A stretch of DNA of 64,000 bases from JAGDMS01 sp050015455 (lineage in GTDB: Bacteria > Desulfobacterota > Binatia > HRBIN30). Positions 54,466 to 62,519 of the stretch are shown in pieces. The notes under the pieces are model-generated. The model searched no databases. It was not told the DNA's origin and worked only from the letters and a program-made list of their open reading frames with translations. Each line of letters opens with the position of its first letter. Position 1 is the first letter of the stretch. Location: the NCBI GenBank assembly GCA_050015455.1, contig JBEKBJ010000002.1, positions 66,863-130,862 on the forward strand, read 5' to 3'. Both the position numbers and the translations under genes were made by a program.

Positions 54466-55117
54466 GGAAGGCCGCTGACGGATCCGTCATGTCGCCGCTG
54501 ATCACCCCGTGGTGCGCCTCGATTTTGCTTTCGGCCTCGGTGGCCACCCGACGCACCGCCTGGTCCTCGTCCGTCTGCGCGATGTGCTGCAGCACGCCGA
54601 CCGCCTCGGGCGCGCCGATCTCGCCGAGCGCGAAGACTGCGCTGCCGCGGGTGGCCGCATCGAGATCGCGCTGTAATAACTCGATCACCGGTTGCACCGC
54701 GCGCACGTCACCGATCTTCCCGAGCGAGGCGAGGATGAGCTGTTCCATGCTGGCGTCCGTCGTGCGCATGATCAGGCACTGCACCAGAGTCGGCGTGCTC
54801 TCACTGGCCCGTATGTCGCCGAGAATTTGTATCGCCTTCGCCTGCACGCGCACGTCCGAGTCGCCAACCGCCTTGATCAGATACTCGGTCGCCTTGCTGT
54901 TCTTCGAGATGCCTAGCGCCTTCACCGCATCCAGGCGCTTGTCCGGGTCAGCGCTTGACAGTTGCTTCACGGCGTCATCGATCGATGTGCCCTCCGTGCT
55001 CTTGTCATGCTGCTGGCGCATGTGGTTACGGTTCATCTGCGCCACGGCGGCACCCGCAACCAAGGTCAGCACCGCCAGCGAGAGTGGCAGCTGTCGCGCG
55101 ACGCTTACGGGCCACAT
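54413..55117 (-). CDS. Exported HEAT-repeat protein (locus B)
   Basis: A 234-residue protein with signal peptide (LPLSLAVLTLVAGAAVAQ) and about four HEAT/PBS-lyase-type helical repeats (DPDKRLDAVKALGISKNSKA, DSDVRVQAKAIQILGDIRAS, SMEQLILASLGKIGDVRAVQ, ATRGSAVFALGEIGAPEAVG). These repeats make protein-binding solenoids; no catalytic motif seen. It lies 68 nt after the Spy-like gene of locus B and has no counterpart in locus A. A periplasmic adaptor role is a guess. Confidence 0.82.
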   Translation of the reverse strand: MWPVSVARQLPLSLAVLTLVAGAAVAQMNRNHMRQQHDKSTEGTSIDDAVKQLSSADPDKRLDAVKALGISKNSKATEYLIKAVGDSDVRVQAKAIQILGDIRASESTPTLVQCLIMRTTDASMEQLILASLGKIGDVRAVQPVIELLQRDLDAATRGSAVFALGEIGAPEAVGVLQHIAQTDEDQAVRRVATEAESKIEAHHGVISGDMTDPSAAFLNPNEPPQAQQGHRRQH

Positions 55118-55185
55118 CTCGTCGTCTTCCAGGGGGCTGATTCCTGCGCCCGATCAACGGGCCACGAGGAGTATCGAGGCCCGGG

Positions 55186-55686
55186 TCAGTCGGTGCCCTC
55201 GAAGATGCTGCGCATCTCGGCGTGGACCTTCTGGATGCGCTCATTCAACTGCGACACCTTGGCGAGTTGCTCGGGCGTGAGCACGGCGCGGATCGCCAAC
55301 GCCGTCTTCACACCTTGTTCCATGAGCTTTTGCCGCAGCTGGCTGATCTGCTGCACCTGCGGAGTGAGATCCGCAGCCTGAACAGCCCCGGGCGCAAAAA
55401 GCTTGGTCGTAAACTGGCTGTTGGCGGCCTCCAGCTGCGTGAACAGGGTGCGCAAGGCCTGGCGGTCGGTTTCCATGATGGTTTGGACTTGCTTGGTCTG
55501 CTCAGGGGTGAGCTTCGCCTGCTTGAGGACCAGCGGCAACATCGTCGCCCCGCTATCGCCGAACATCCGTGCATGCCCGTGCCCCATCACGGGAGGTGAT
55601 CCGAGGGGCTGCGCACGCGCCATTGCCGCGCAGAAGGTCACCAGCGTCAGCCCAGTCAGGGTCAGTAGCAAACGACTTTCCCTCAT
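55186..55686 (-). CDS. Spy/CpxP-like periplasmic protein (locus B)
   Basis: A 166-residue exported helical protein (signal LTGLTLVTFCAAMARAQ) with LTPEQTKQVQTIM and VLTPEQLAKV boxes and a His/Met segment (GHGHARMFGDSGATM). Long identical runs with the protein at 40409 (AADLTPQVQQI, LMEQGVKTALAIRAVLTP) show recent duplication. It follows the anti-sigma gene by 11 nt. In Cnr/Ncc-type systems a protein of this fold senses metal and frees the sigma factor; that role is proposed here by analogy. Confidence 0.86.
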   Translation of the reverse strand: MRESRLLLTLTGLTLVTFCAAMARAQPLGSPPVMGHGHARMFGDSGATMLPLVLKQAKLTPEQTKQVQTIMETDRQALRTLFTQLEAANSQFTTKLFAPGAVQAADLTPQVQQISQLRQKLMEQGVKTALAIRAVLTPEQLAKVSQLNERIQKVHAEMRSIFEGTD

Positions 55687-55697
55687 CGTCTTCTCCT

Positions 55698-56201
55698 TCA
55701 GTCACTCTCCTCGAAGAGCAACATCGACAGCTGGTCATTGCATTCGCCGTTGAAGTAGCCATCCTGGGTGCACGCCCATCCTGCTTCGAGCGCCGCACCG
55801 AGATCGGACGGCGCAGATTCAATCTGCGGAAAATCGCTGGCATCGGCACTGGCGAAGAGTGCAAGGGAGACATCGGCTGCGAAGGCCGACACATTGGTGC
55901 TCCGTGACGGCACCGGCGGCGGCGCCGGTCGGTGCAGGGAGATCACACTGGCGACTGCCGCCAGTAGCACGACGAAGGCCGCCGCAGGTGCCCAGCCCAT
56001 GTGCCAGCGAGATAGACGCCTGGTCACAACCGCCGGTGGCGGCGTTGTCGTGAGAATCGCATCGATCGCATGCAGGTCATCGACCAGGGCGTCGTAGCGC
56101 CCGGCGCAATCGACGCACAGCCGCAGGTGGGCATGCTCGGCGCCGCTGGCTTCTTTCAGATAGGCCCGCAGCAGGGCTCGCTTGCTCAGACATCGGTTCA
56201 T
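55698..56201 (-). CDS. Zinc-finger anti-sigma factor (locus B)
   Basis: A 167-residue paralogue of the protein at 40910: zf-HC2 motif HLRLCVDC, one membrane helix (APAAAFVVLLAAVASVISL), and periplasmic tail with the cysteine pair WACTQDGYFNGECNDQ. Its ATG overlaps the sigma stop by 4 nt. The middle of the periplasmic part (NVSAFAADVSLALFASADAS) is conserved with locus A. Confidence 0.86.
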   Translation of the reverse strand: MNRCLSKRALLRAYLKEASGAEHAHLRLCVDCAGRYDALVDDLHAIDAILTTTPPPAVVTRRLSRWHMGWAPAAAFVVLLAAVASVISLHRPAPPPVPSRSTNVSAFAADVSLALFASADASDFPQIESAPSDLGAALEAGWACTQDGYFNGECNDQLSMLLFEESD

Positions 56202-56845
56202 TGCAAACCTCCCAATGCCTTCCGCATCTGGTGTACGGCACGATAGAGATGGCGCTTGATACTCCCTGGGCTCACACCGAGAATCTCCGCCACCTCCGCA
56301 GTGGGAAAACCTTCCAGATGGCGCAAGACAAACACTTCTTGCTGCCGGGATGAGAGTTGCTGAAACGAGCGCCATACCTCTCGGCGCCGCTCACGACTGA
56401 GAACCTCCTGCTCGGGAGTGCGGCCGTGGCCTGGGAACTCGGCTTCCTCGAAGGTCTGATGGTGCTCGCGCCACCACTTCCACCAACCGGAGCGCCGCCG
56501 ATCACGACAGGCATTCACCGTCACCCTCGTTAGCCAGGGCCCCCAGGCGATCGTGTTGCCGCTCAGCTGATGCTGGCGGAAGAGCTTGAGAAAGACTTCC
56601 TGACTCACATCGTCTGCCTCATCCGGGTCGGACAGCAAAAGCCGGCACAGGCGCAGGACTTGTGCGTGGTGGGCTCGGTACAGCTCGTCGTACTCCGTTG
56701 CGCGCTCCGCCACCGACTCTCGTTGGCCATCTACTACGGGTCCTACCGATGCTGACGAGTGACGCCCATCTTCCGTTGACAACACGGTGACCGGGCTCAG
56801 GCCCTCGGTCGTGCGCTGCGGCCGAGCCTGCATCCAGCTGCTCAT
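56198..56845 (-). CDS. ECF sigma factor (locus B)
   Basis: A 215-residue ECF sigma factor, same length and about three-quarters identical by eye to 41407 from residue 50 on; the first 50 residues are poorly conserved. Region 2 YDELYRAHHAQVLRLCRLLL and DPDEADDVSQEVFLKLFR; region 4 LSSRQQEVFVLRHLEG and ILGVSPGSIKRHLYRAVHQM. The region 4 helices that read the -35 element are nearly unchanged, so both factors probably use the same promoters. Start at 56845, aligned with copy A. Confidence 0.88.
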   Translation of the reverse strand: MSSWMQARPQRTTEGLSPVTVLSTEDGRHSSASVGPVVDGQRESVAERATEYDELYRAHHAQVLRLCRLLLSDPDEADDVSQEVFLKLFRQHQLSGNTIAWGPWLTRVTVNACRDRRRSGWWKWWREHHQTFEEAEFPGHGRTPEQEVLSRERRREVWRSFQQLSSRQQEVFVLRHLEGFPTAEVAEILGVSPGSIKRHLYRAVHQMRKALGGLQ

Positions 56846-56895
56846 GTCCACCAGGCTGAGGAGTGGGCAGGTGCGGAGATCCCGAAGCAAGGAGG

Positions 56896-56959
56896 CCACG
56901 TGTTGGGAGGCCTGGGCGTTGGGGGGGCGAACAGACGGCCTGGCCAACCCAACACGTGG
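56896..56959 (-). ncRNA. Conserved 64-nt hairpin in sigma leader (locus B)
   Basis: Outer stem CCACGTGTTGGG / CCCAACACGTGG is perfect; the inner stem (GGCC-rich) has two mismatches; the loop GGGGGGGCGAACAGA matches locus A. Compared with 42102-42165 the outer stem has paired changes (TGTTGGG/CCCAACA against TGCTGGG/CCCAAGA, where A is the weaker pairing) and the inner stem is stronger in A. Confidence 0.6.
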
Positions 56960-57040
56960 CAGGGGGAAGCCCGCTTTGGGTGCAACAAACGCTGGTCGCG
57001 GGCAGAGATCAGAACGTGGTCCACACAATCCCTCAAAACG

Positions 57041-57069
57041 TAACGAACGAGCTAGCGGCTGGGTTGACA
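57041..57069 (-). promoter_or_regulatory. ECF-type promoter, sigma gene B
   Basis: Minus strand TGTCAAC, 17 nt, CGTTA, 196 nt before the sigma start; the same distance as in locus A. Confidence 0.7.
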
Positions 57070-57132
57070 CCTTAGGATACTACAGACGCCGCCCAGCACG
57101 CCACCCGGTAGCCGGACCGTCGCTCGTCATCA

Positions 57133-57588
57133 TTACGGGTTGCCTTGCCCACTGTCCGGCGCCGAGTCCGGCGCATGATGGTGGTGATACCCGTGATGCT
57201 GGACGAGGAGAGGCTGACAGCTCCCCGGCACCTGGCCGCTCTGCGCTAGCTGGCGCAGGCACCCGATGAAGCCTTTGTGCTGGCCTGGGCCGGGTGTGAT
57301 ATTCGGGCAAAGGTTCTGCTGTACCAGGACCCCCTTGCACGTGTTCCACGCCGTGATCTTAGCCTGGACCTGGTCGCAGGCCGTGGGCAGCGTAGTACCC
57401 GCGGGAAGTTGCGTGATACACTTCATAACCCACCCTGGGCCGGTGGTCACGGAGCACAGTGGTGGCGAAGACTGTAACAGGGCCTGAGCACATGCGCCTC
57501 CACCGTGACGCCCGTGTGCCAGGGCCGGTGCAACCGCCAGCGCCACAGCCAGCGGCGCGGCCAGGGTGAACATCATCGATACTCTCAT
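57133..57588 (-). CDS. Cys-rich secreted protein with His-rich tail (locus B)
   Basis: A 151-residue exported protein: signal MFTLAAPLAVALAVAPALA, then HGRHGGGACAQALLQ, spaced cysteines (LCSVTTGPGWVMKC, ACDQVQAKITAWNTC, LCPNITPGPGQHKGFIGC) and the tail QHHGYHHHHAPD. It shares opening, PGPG-containing cysteine units and His tail with 42996. AAAGGAG precedes the ATG, and promoter site 57612-57640 is about 25 nt upstream. Cysteines plus His tail suggest metal binding in the periplasm. Confidence 0.8.
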   Translation of the reverse strand: MRVSMMFTLAAPLAVALAVAPALAHGRHGGGACAQALLQSSPPLCSVTTGPGWVMKCITQLPAGTTLPTACDQVQAKITAWNTCKGVLVQQNLCPNITPGPGQHKGFIGCLRQLAQSGQVPGSCQPLLVQHHGYHHHHAPDSAPDSGQGNP

Positions 57589-57611
57589 TGCGATACTCCT
57601 TTCACGTACAT

Positions 57612-57640
57612 CAACGAACGAGCGGGAGCGTTGGTTGACG
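57612..57640 (-). promoter_or_regulatory. ECF-type promoter, Cys-rich gene B
   Basis: Minus strand CGTCAAC, 17 nt, CGTTG, just upstream of the gene at 57133-57588. Confidence 0.68.
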
Positions 57641-58001
57641 ACGGCTATCTGCTGTCCGGAACGAGTGTCCGTGCTTGAGCCAGAGGGGGTCGGAAACGCG
57701 GAGCCCTGATGGCTTTGGGGCTGTTAGGCTTTAAGCCTATCCGGCAACGGAACCAGTGCTGAAACGCTGAAACGGTGTACGGCTATCGCAACTGGTTGGA
57801 TACAAGGCCGCCACGGTTCTGGGCCGAGGTTGGAGCGGCCATTTCGCAGCTGTCGTGACGGCCAGATCGACCTAGTGATTTCCGTCGTCAACCTCGCAGA
57901 GGTGTTGATTCGTACCGCTGACCTGTCACGCACCACGGTGATCCCCGCGTTGGCGTTTGGAATAGCGTCGGCTTCGTCGATGGCGGTGACGTCGCCCACG
58001 G
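57641..58001. other. Decayed region between locus B and the methyltransferase fragment
   Basis: No intact gene. On the plus strand about 57850-57940 reads DGQIDLVISVVNLAEVLIRT, reminiscent of a PIN-domain (VapC) core. On the minus strand 57930-58011 reads RLRLTVGDVTAIDEADA, which continues the methyltransferase fragment in another frame. Confidence 0.4.
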
Positions 58002-58250
58002 TCAACCGCAACCGCTCCGGCGCGCCAGCCTGACCATGTCCGGGTCGAAGTCGAAGGCATGCACCTCGCGCGCCCTGAAGTGCTCGAAGATGATCTGCAT
58101 CCCGACGCCGCGCCCGCAGCCCACCTCCAGCACGCGCAGCCCGTCAGCTCGCCCGCCGAGGCGCTCCAACCACGGGGTTTCGTAGCGCCGCTGGATCAGC
58201 GCCCGAACGGGATTGTTCATCAATGCCTTCTCGATGCGGTTGAGCTTCAT
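58002..58250 (-). pseudogene. Truncated SAM-dependent methyltransferase
   Basis: An 82-residue frame with an N-terminal helix (LNRIEKALMNNPVRALIQRR) and the SAM motif LRVLEVGCGRGVGMQI plus FDFDPDMVRLARR. The frame stops at 58002, but the next expected stretch (RLRLTVGDVTAIDEADA) appears immediately downstream in a different frame, so a frameshift broke the gene; the catalytic C-terminal half is not recognisable. It lies 20 nt after the ferritin-like gene. Confidence 0.75.
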
Positions 58251-58270
58251 GGCGCCTTTCCCAGAACCGT

Positions 58271-58933
58271 TCACACGTTGCTGGTCAGAAAGCCGTCCGT
58301 AATGTTGGCGAGGATGCCGACGATCTTCTCCTCCTCGCGTGTAAGGATCTCCTTGTCACGTGGCGTGGTCACGTGCTTCGCTGCCATCTCCTGCCCGAAC
58401 GCCACGTGGAAGGCTTCATCAGCAAGAATGGTCTGCAAGTGCCATTTCGTGACTGGGTCGATGAAATTGAGGTACGCCATGTACGCGAAGCCCGCCCAGG
58501 CGTCTACCACATAGATGTACGCGAGCTGCTTGGGCAGCGAGTCGGCCTTCGCGTACTCATCCCACAGACGGAAATATTCCGGGTGGTTCACTTCGAGGCG
58601 CCGCGGGTCCGGGTAGTGTTTTTCCACCTCGCGCTCGCCGACAAGCTCGATCATGCGTTGGGTCCAGATGCGGGTGTGACGAGCCTCGTCCCAGATGAGG
58701 CGGGCGTAGCCGTCCTCGACCTCGAGCTGGTTGGTGTTCTTCAGCCAATCACCGATGGTGATGACGGCGTGGTGTTCGCCGACGCGAAAGACGGCGAACA
58801 GGCGCGCCATCTCCTCAGGGCCACGCTGGCGAGTGAAAAACGGGAGGGCGTCAGCCGCCAGCTTCGTGGCACCGGTGTCTCCGAGGAGCTGGGCGAAACG
58901 GCTGTCGGTAAATTGGGTCGGATCCAGTGGCAT
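58271..58933 (-). CDS. Ferritin-like di-iron protein
   Basis: A 220-residue all-helical protein with two E-x-x-H metal motifs (WDEARHTRIW at about residue 82 and ADEAFHVAFG at about 172) and further acidic residues on helices, the pattern of the ferritin/R2-like di-iron fold. It resembles R2-like ligand-binding oxidase and related uncharacterised oxygenase components; substrate unknown. The ATG at 58933 has GGAAGGAG close by. Once followed by a methyltransferase (now a pseudogene), suggesting a former small metabolic operon. Confidence 0.8.
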   Translation of the reverse strand: MPLDPTQFTDSRFAQLLGDTGATKLAADALPFFTRQRGPEEMARLFAVFRVGEHHAVITIGDWLKNTNQLEVEDGYARLIWDEARHTRIWTQRMIELVGEREVEKHYPDPRRLEVNHPEYFRLWDEYAKADSLPKQLAYIYVVDAWAGFAYMAYLNFIDPVTKWHLQTILADEAFHVAFGQEMAAKHVTTPRDKEILTREEEKIVGILANITDGFLTSNV

Positions 58934-59699
58934 CGTCTCTCTCCTTCCTCCGGGTCACTCGCGGTCTCTCCGCGATACCCGGGACCGCCTTTTACCATAG
59001 CCGGTGAAGCGCGTCTTGAACAAACTTGCTGCCGTGGCCCCAATGCCAGTAACAGTCCTGCCAAGATCGCATGATGCGGCTGGTCGGAGAGGACGACGGC
59101 GCCGCGATAGGCTCGCCAAGGCGTTGCCACGCCGGAGCGTAAGCGGAAGCGGCCGTTGACGCCGATGCACACCTGCAACGCGTGGTGCGCGTGCAACGTC
59201 GTGGCAAAAACCGACCCGGCATACAGGCTACACCCGCCCCAGAAAAAGAGCCTGCCATCCCAGCCAGCGGGCTTCTGTGGGGGAGCTTAACCTTTCGGCG
59301 CGATGGCGCGGCGCACCGGGGCGCGAAGACCTCTGCCCTCCGGCAGATCATGAAATCGCATTGACGGCATCGAGGTCCTGCAATCGGGGCCCGCGTCCCG
59401 ATACAATTAGCCTATCACGGTTCGTCGCGGAACCAATACCGTTACGCATAGGCCCTCAGAGGGCAGGCAGTTTGCCCGCGAACATTGAGGCGACGGCTCT
59501 TCAATGATCCGCACGTTTTCTTGTCCGGCAGTCACTCGACGCCGTCCTGGGTAACCGGGCTCGGCTTCACCTCGCACCCACATTGCATCTCTCGCCAGGA
59601 TGACCCATAAGCGGCTCCAAGAGAGATCCGATGCAAGCGCTCATGCCGAAGCTGAGGGGCCGCCCACGTCGCGGCCATGAAGAAGAGTAGACGACCGCG
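58934..59699. other. Long non-coding stretch with an AraC remnant
   Basis: Apart from the fragment at 59060-59256, no gene, repeat or RNA is recognisable before the SNF2 gene. Confidence 0.5.
59060..59256 (-). pseudogene. AraC-family regulator N-terminal remnant
   Basis: A frame reads RLFFWGGCSLYAGSV, then LHAHHALQVCIGVNGRFRLR and WRAYRGAVVLSDQPHHAI: the ligand-binding cupin start of AraC-type regulators. No start codon and no helix-turn-helix part follow, so it is a fragment. Confidence 0.5.
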
Positions 59700-62516
59700 A
59701 TGGGTCCGCTCTCCGTTGGCCTCATCCTCACTCCGCACGGGCGTCTCACGCTGGGCCAAGTAGACGACGCGCCGACGTTGGAGCCAGCGCTCGCCCAGCG
59801 GCTGCGGGACGCGTTTGCGCGCGGCTCGGGTCACGGTCTGCTGCAGCTCGGCGCCGCCGAGGTCGGAACCCCGCTTCCACCCGTCCTCGCCTATTGGCGC
59901 GAGTTCGGCACGCGCTACGTGACGGCCCTGTGCACGCTCCCGGATGCCGAGGAGCGCGGCGCCAAGGTACACGTCCCGGCCCCGCCGGAAGACGAGCTGA
60001 AGTCGGCGGCCTCGGCTGCGCCTCCGATGACCGGCGCGGAGTACCTGACGACAGCCGTCCTCCACGCTCTTTGGGAAGATCTCGACGCAGCTTTCGGTGC
60101 CGAGCTTTCCGAGTCGAAAGACTCGGTTCAGGATTTCCTCAAGCGCCGAAGCCCGGCGTGGAACCTCGTCGGTCGCGTGCACTTCAACCTCGCCGAAAAC
60201 CGCAAGGACGAGGAGGCACCGTTCGCGTTCCTCGCGACCTACACGACCCGGTTGTCTGCCCACGCCAAAGCGCAGCACCTTCCCCTCGGTCAGGCGCTGC
60301 GCGAGTACGCGGGCGCGGCGAACAAGGCGCGCCTGTTGTCGCTGCTCCTCCCCGTTCAGCGCGCGGCGGAGCGCTGCGTGTGGCTGAAAGCCATGGTCGA
60401 CGCGGGCGAGATCTTCCACCCGTTGCGCTGGACCCCCAAGGAGGCTTTCCAGTTTCTCGGCGATGTCCCGTTGCTGGAGAGCGCCGGGGTCGTCGTGCGG
60501 ATGCCCGCCAGCTGGAAGGCAAACCGTCCTCCGCACCCGCAGGTGACGGCTACCGTCGGCGGCAACGCCCCGTCAGGTCTGGGCCAGGACGCGCTGCTCG
60601 ACTTTCGCATGGAGGTCACGCTCGGCGGTGAAAAACTCACCGCTGGTGAGATTAGAGAACTGCTCGCCAAGTCCGATGGGCTCGCGCTCGTTCGTGGGCG
60701 CTGGGTTGAAGTCGATCGCGCGCGGCTCGGCCGCATGCTCGATCACTTCCGCCAGGTCGAGCGCGCCGCCGCCGACAACGGCCTCACCTTCGCGGAGGCC
60801 ATGCGCATGCTCGCGGGCGCCGACGTGGCACGCGACGAAACGACCGGCCGCACCGACGCCGACTGGGCCCAGGTGGTTGCGGGCCCCTGGCTCTCTGAAA
60901 CGTTGAAGGCACTGCGCAGCCCGGAGGGGCTGGCCCAAGTCGAACCCGGCCGGGCGTTCAACGGCACACTGCGGCCGTACCAGCAGGTGGGCGTGCGGTG
61001 GCTCTACCTGCTTTCGAGGCTCGGTCTCGGCGCTTGCCTCGCCGACGACATGGGTTTGGGAAAGACCATCCAAGTGCTGTCGCTGCTGCTCGTTCTCAAG
61101 AGTGAGCCGAAGGCCAAACGGCGACCCAGCAGCCTGTCGGACTTGGCGGCCCGGAGCGACCCAACACGTCCGCCGGAAGCCTCTGGAGTGCGGGCGGGGA
61201 GCGGCCCCGCCGAACCGACGCCGGGCGCAGCCCCCAGCCTGCTCGTCGCCCCTGCCTCGCTGCTGGCGAATTGGGCCGCGGAGATTGACCGCTTCACGCC
61301 AAGCGTGAAGGCGCTCGTTGCTCATCCGTCAGCGCTGCCGGCCGCCGAGCTGGCGACGCTCGAACCGGAGCGCCTTGCGAACGTGGATCTGGTCATCACC
61401 AGCTACGGCTCGCTACTGCGCATACCGTGGCTGGCCGACTGCGCGTGGCACATGGTTGTCCTCGACGAAGCGCAGGCCATCAAGAACCCGGAGGCCAAGC
61501 AGACGCGGGCCGCCAAGAAACTCGACGCGCGGGTGCGCTTTGCGCTCACCGGCACGCCGATCGAGAACCGGCTCGGGGACCTCTGGTCCATCTTCGACTT
61601 CATCAACCCGGGCTTGCTCGGGTCGTCGAAGGAGTTCACGACCCTCGTCAAACGGCTCGCGGACAGGCCCCACAACCCGTACGCTCCGCTGCGCGATCTC
61701 GTGCGGCCCTATATCCTACGGCGCCTGAAAACCGACAAGACCGTCATCGCCGACCTGCCCGACAAGGCCGAGGTCAAAGCCTTCTGCCAGCTCAGCCGCA
61801 AGCAGGCTGCGCTCTACCAGCAAGCGGTGAAGGAGCTGTCCGAACAAATTCAGAACGCCGAGGGCATCCGGCGCAAAGGGGTCGTGCTGTCGTTCCTGAT
61901 GCGCTTCAAGCAGATCTGCAACCACCCGTCGCAGTGGTTGGGCGACGGCGCCTGGAACGAAGACGACAGTGGCAAATGGACGCGCCTGCGTGACATCGCG
62001 GAGGTCATCGCGGCCCGGCAGGAGAAGGTGCTCGTCTTCACGCAGTTCCGCGAGGTAACCGCTCCCCTGGCGGCCTTCCTCGGGTCGGTGTTCGGGCGGG
62101 CCGGGCTCGTTCTGCATGGCGAGACCGAGGTGAAAAAGCGCAAGGATCTGGTACGTCGGTTCCAGGAGGACGAGGCCGTGCCGTTCTTCGTGCTCTCGCT
62201 CAAGGCCGGTGGCGCCGGACTCAACCTCACCGCCGCCTCCCACGTCGTCCACTTCGACCGCTGGTGGAACCCGGCGGTGGAGAACCAGGCAACGGACCGG
62301 GCTTTCCGCATCGGGCAGACCAAGAACGTGCTCGTCCATAAATTCGTATGTCGGGGAACTGTCGAGGAAAAGATCGACCAGCTCATCGAATCGAAGCGAC
62401 AGCTCTCGCAGGACTTGCTGGAAGGCGGCGCCGAGCTGCTCCTGACCGAGCTGAAGGACGAGGAGCTGCTCAAGCTCGTCGCCCTCGACATCAACGCCGC
62501 GATGAAGGAGACGTGA
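59700..62516 (+). CDS. SNF2-family helicase/ATPase
   Basis: A 938-residue protein. The N-terminal ~420 residues are the bacterial SNF2 N-terminal region. The ATPase begins LRPYQQVGVRWLYLLSRLG, Walker A DDMGLGKTIQ, motif II VLDEAQAIKN, motif III ALTGTPIENR, and the second RecA lobe ends SLKAGGAGLNLTAAS and DRAFRIGQ. An extra Pro/Arg/Ser-rich stretch of about 40 residues sits between Walker A and motif Ia. It probably remodels nucleoprotein; it is paired with a SWIM protein 3 nt downstream, an arrangement found in many bacteria (YwqA/YwqB type) and sometimes in defence contexts. Confidence 0.93.
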   Translation: MGPLSVGLILTPHGRLTLGQVDDAPTLEPALAQRLRDAFARGSGHGLLQLGAAEVGTPLPPVLAYWREFGTRYVTALCTLPDAEERGAKVHVPAPPEDELKSAASAAPPMTGAEYLTTAVLHALWEDLDAAFGAELSESKDSVQDFLKRRSPAWNLVGRVHFNLAENRKDEEAPFAFLATYTTRLSAHAKAQHLPLGQALREYAGAANKARLLSLLLPVQRAAERCVWLKAMVDAGEIFHPLRWTPKEAFQFLGDVPLLESAGVVVRMPASWKANRPPHPQVTATVGGNAPSGLGQDALLDFRMEVTLGGEKLTAGEIRELLAKSDGLALVRGRWVEVDRARLGRMLDHFRQVERAAADNGLTFAEAMRMLAGADVARDETTGRTDADWAQVVAGPWLSETLKALRSPEGLAQVEPGRAFNGTLRPYQQVGVRWLYLLSRLGLGACLADDMGLGKTIQVLSLLLVLKSEPKAKRRPSSLSDLAARSDPTRPPEASGVRAGSGPAEPTPGAAPSLLVAPASLLANWAAEIDRFTPSVKALVAHPSALPAAELATLEPERLANVDLVITSYGSLLRIPWLADCAWHMVVLDEAQAIKNPEAKQTRAAKKLDARVRFALTGTPIENRLGDLWSIFDFINPGLLGSSKEFTTLVKRLADRPHNPYAPLRDLVRPYILRRLKTDKTVIADLPDKAEVKAFCQLSRKQAALYQQAVKELSEQIQNAEGIRRKGVVLSFLMRFKQICNHPSQWLGDGAWNEDDSGKWTRLRDIAEVIAARQEKVLVFTQFREVTAPLAAFLGSVFGRAGLVLHGETEVKKRKDLVRRFQEDEAVPFFVLSLKAGGAGLNLTAASHVVHFDRWWNPAVENQATDRAFRIGQTKNVLVHKFVCRGTVEEKIDQLIESKRQLSQDLLEGGAELLLTELKDEELLKLVALDINAAMKET

Positions 62517-62519
62517 TCG

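Noticed and set aside
57886..57915. CGTCAACC..CGTAC as a further ECF site
   Set aside because: Spacer of 18 nt, weaker -10, and it lies in decayed coding sequence.
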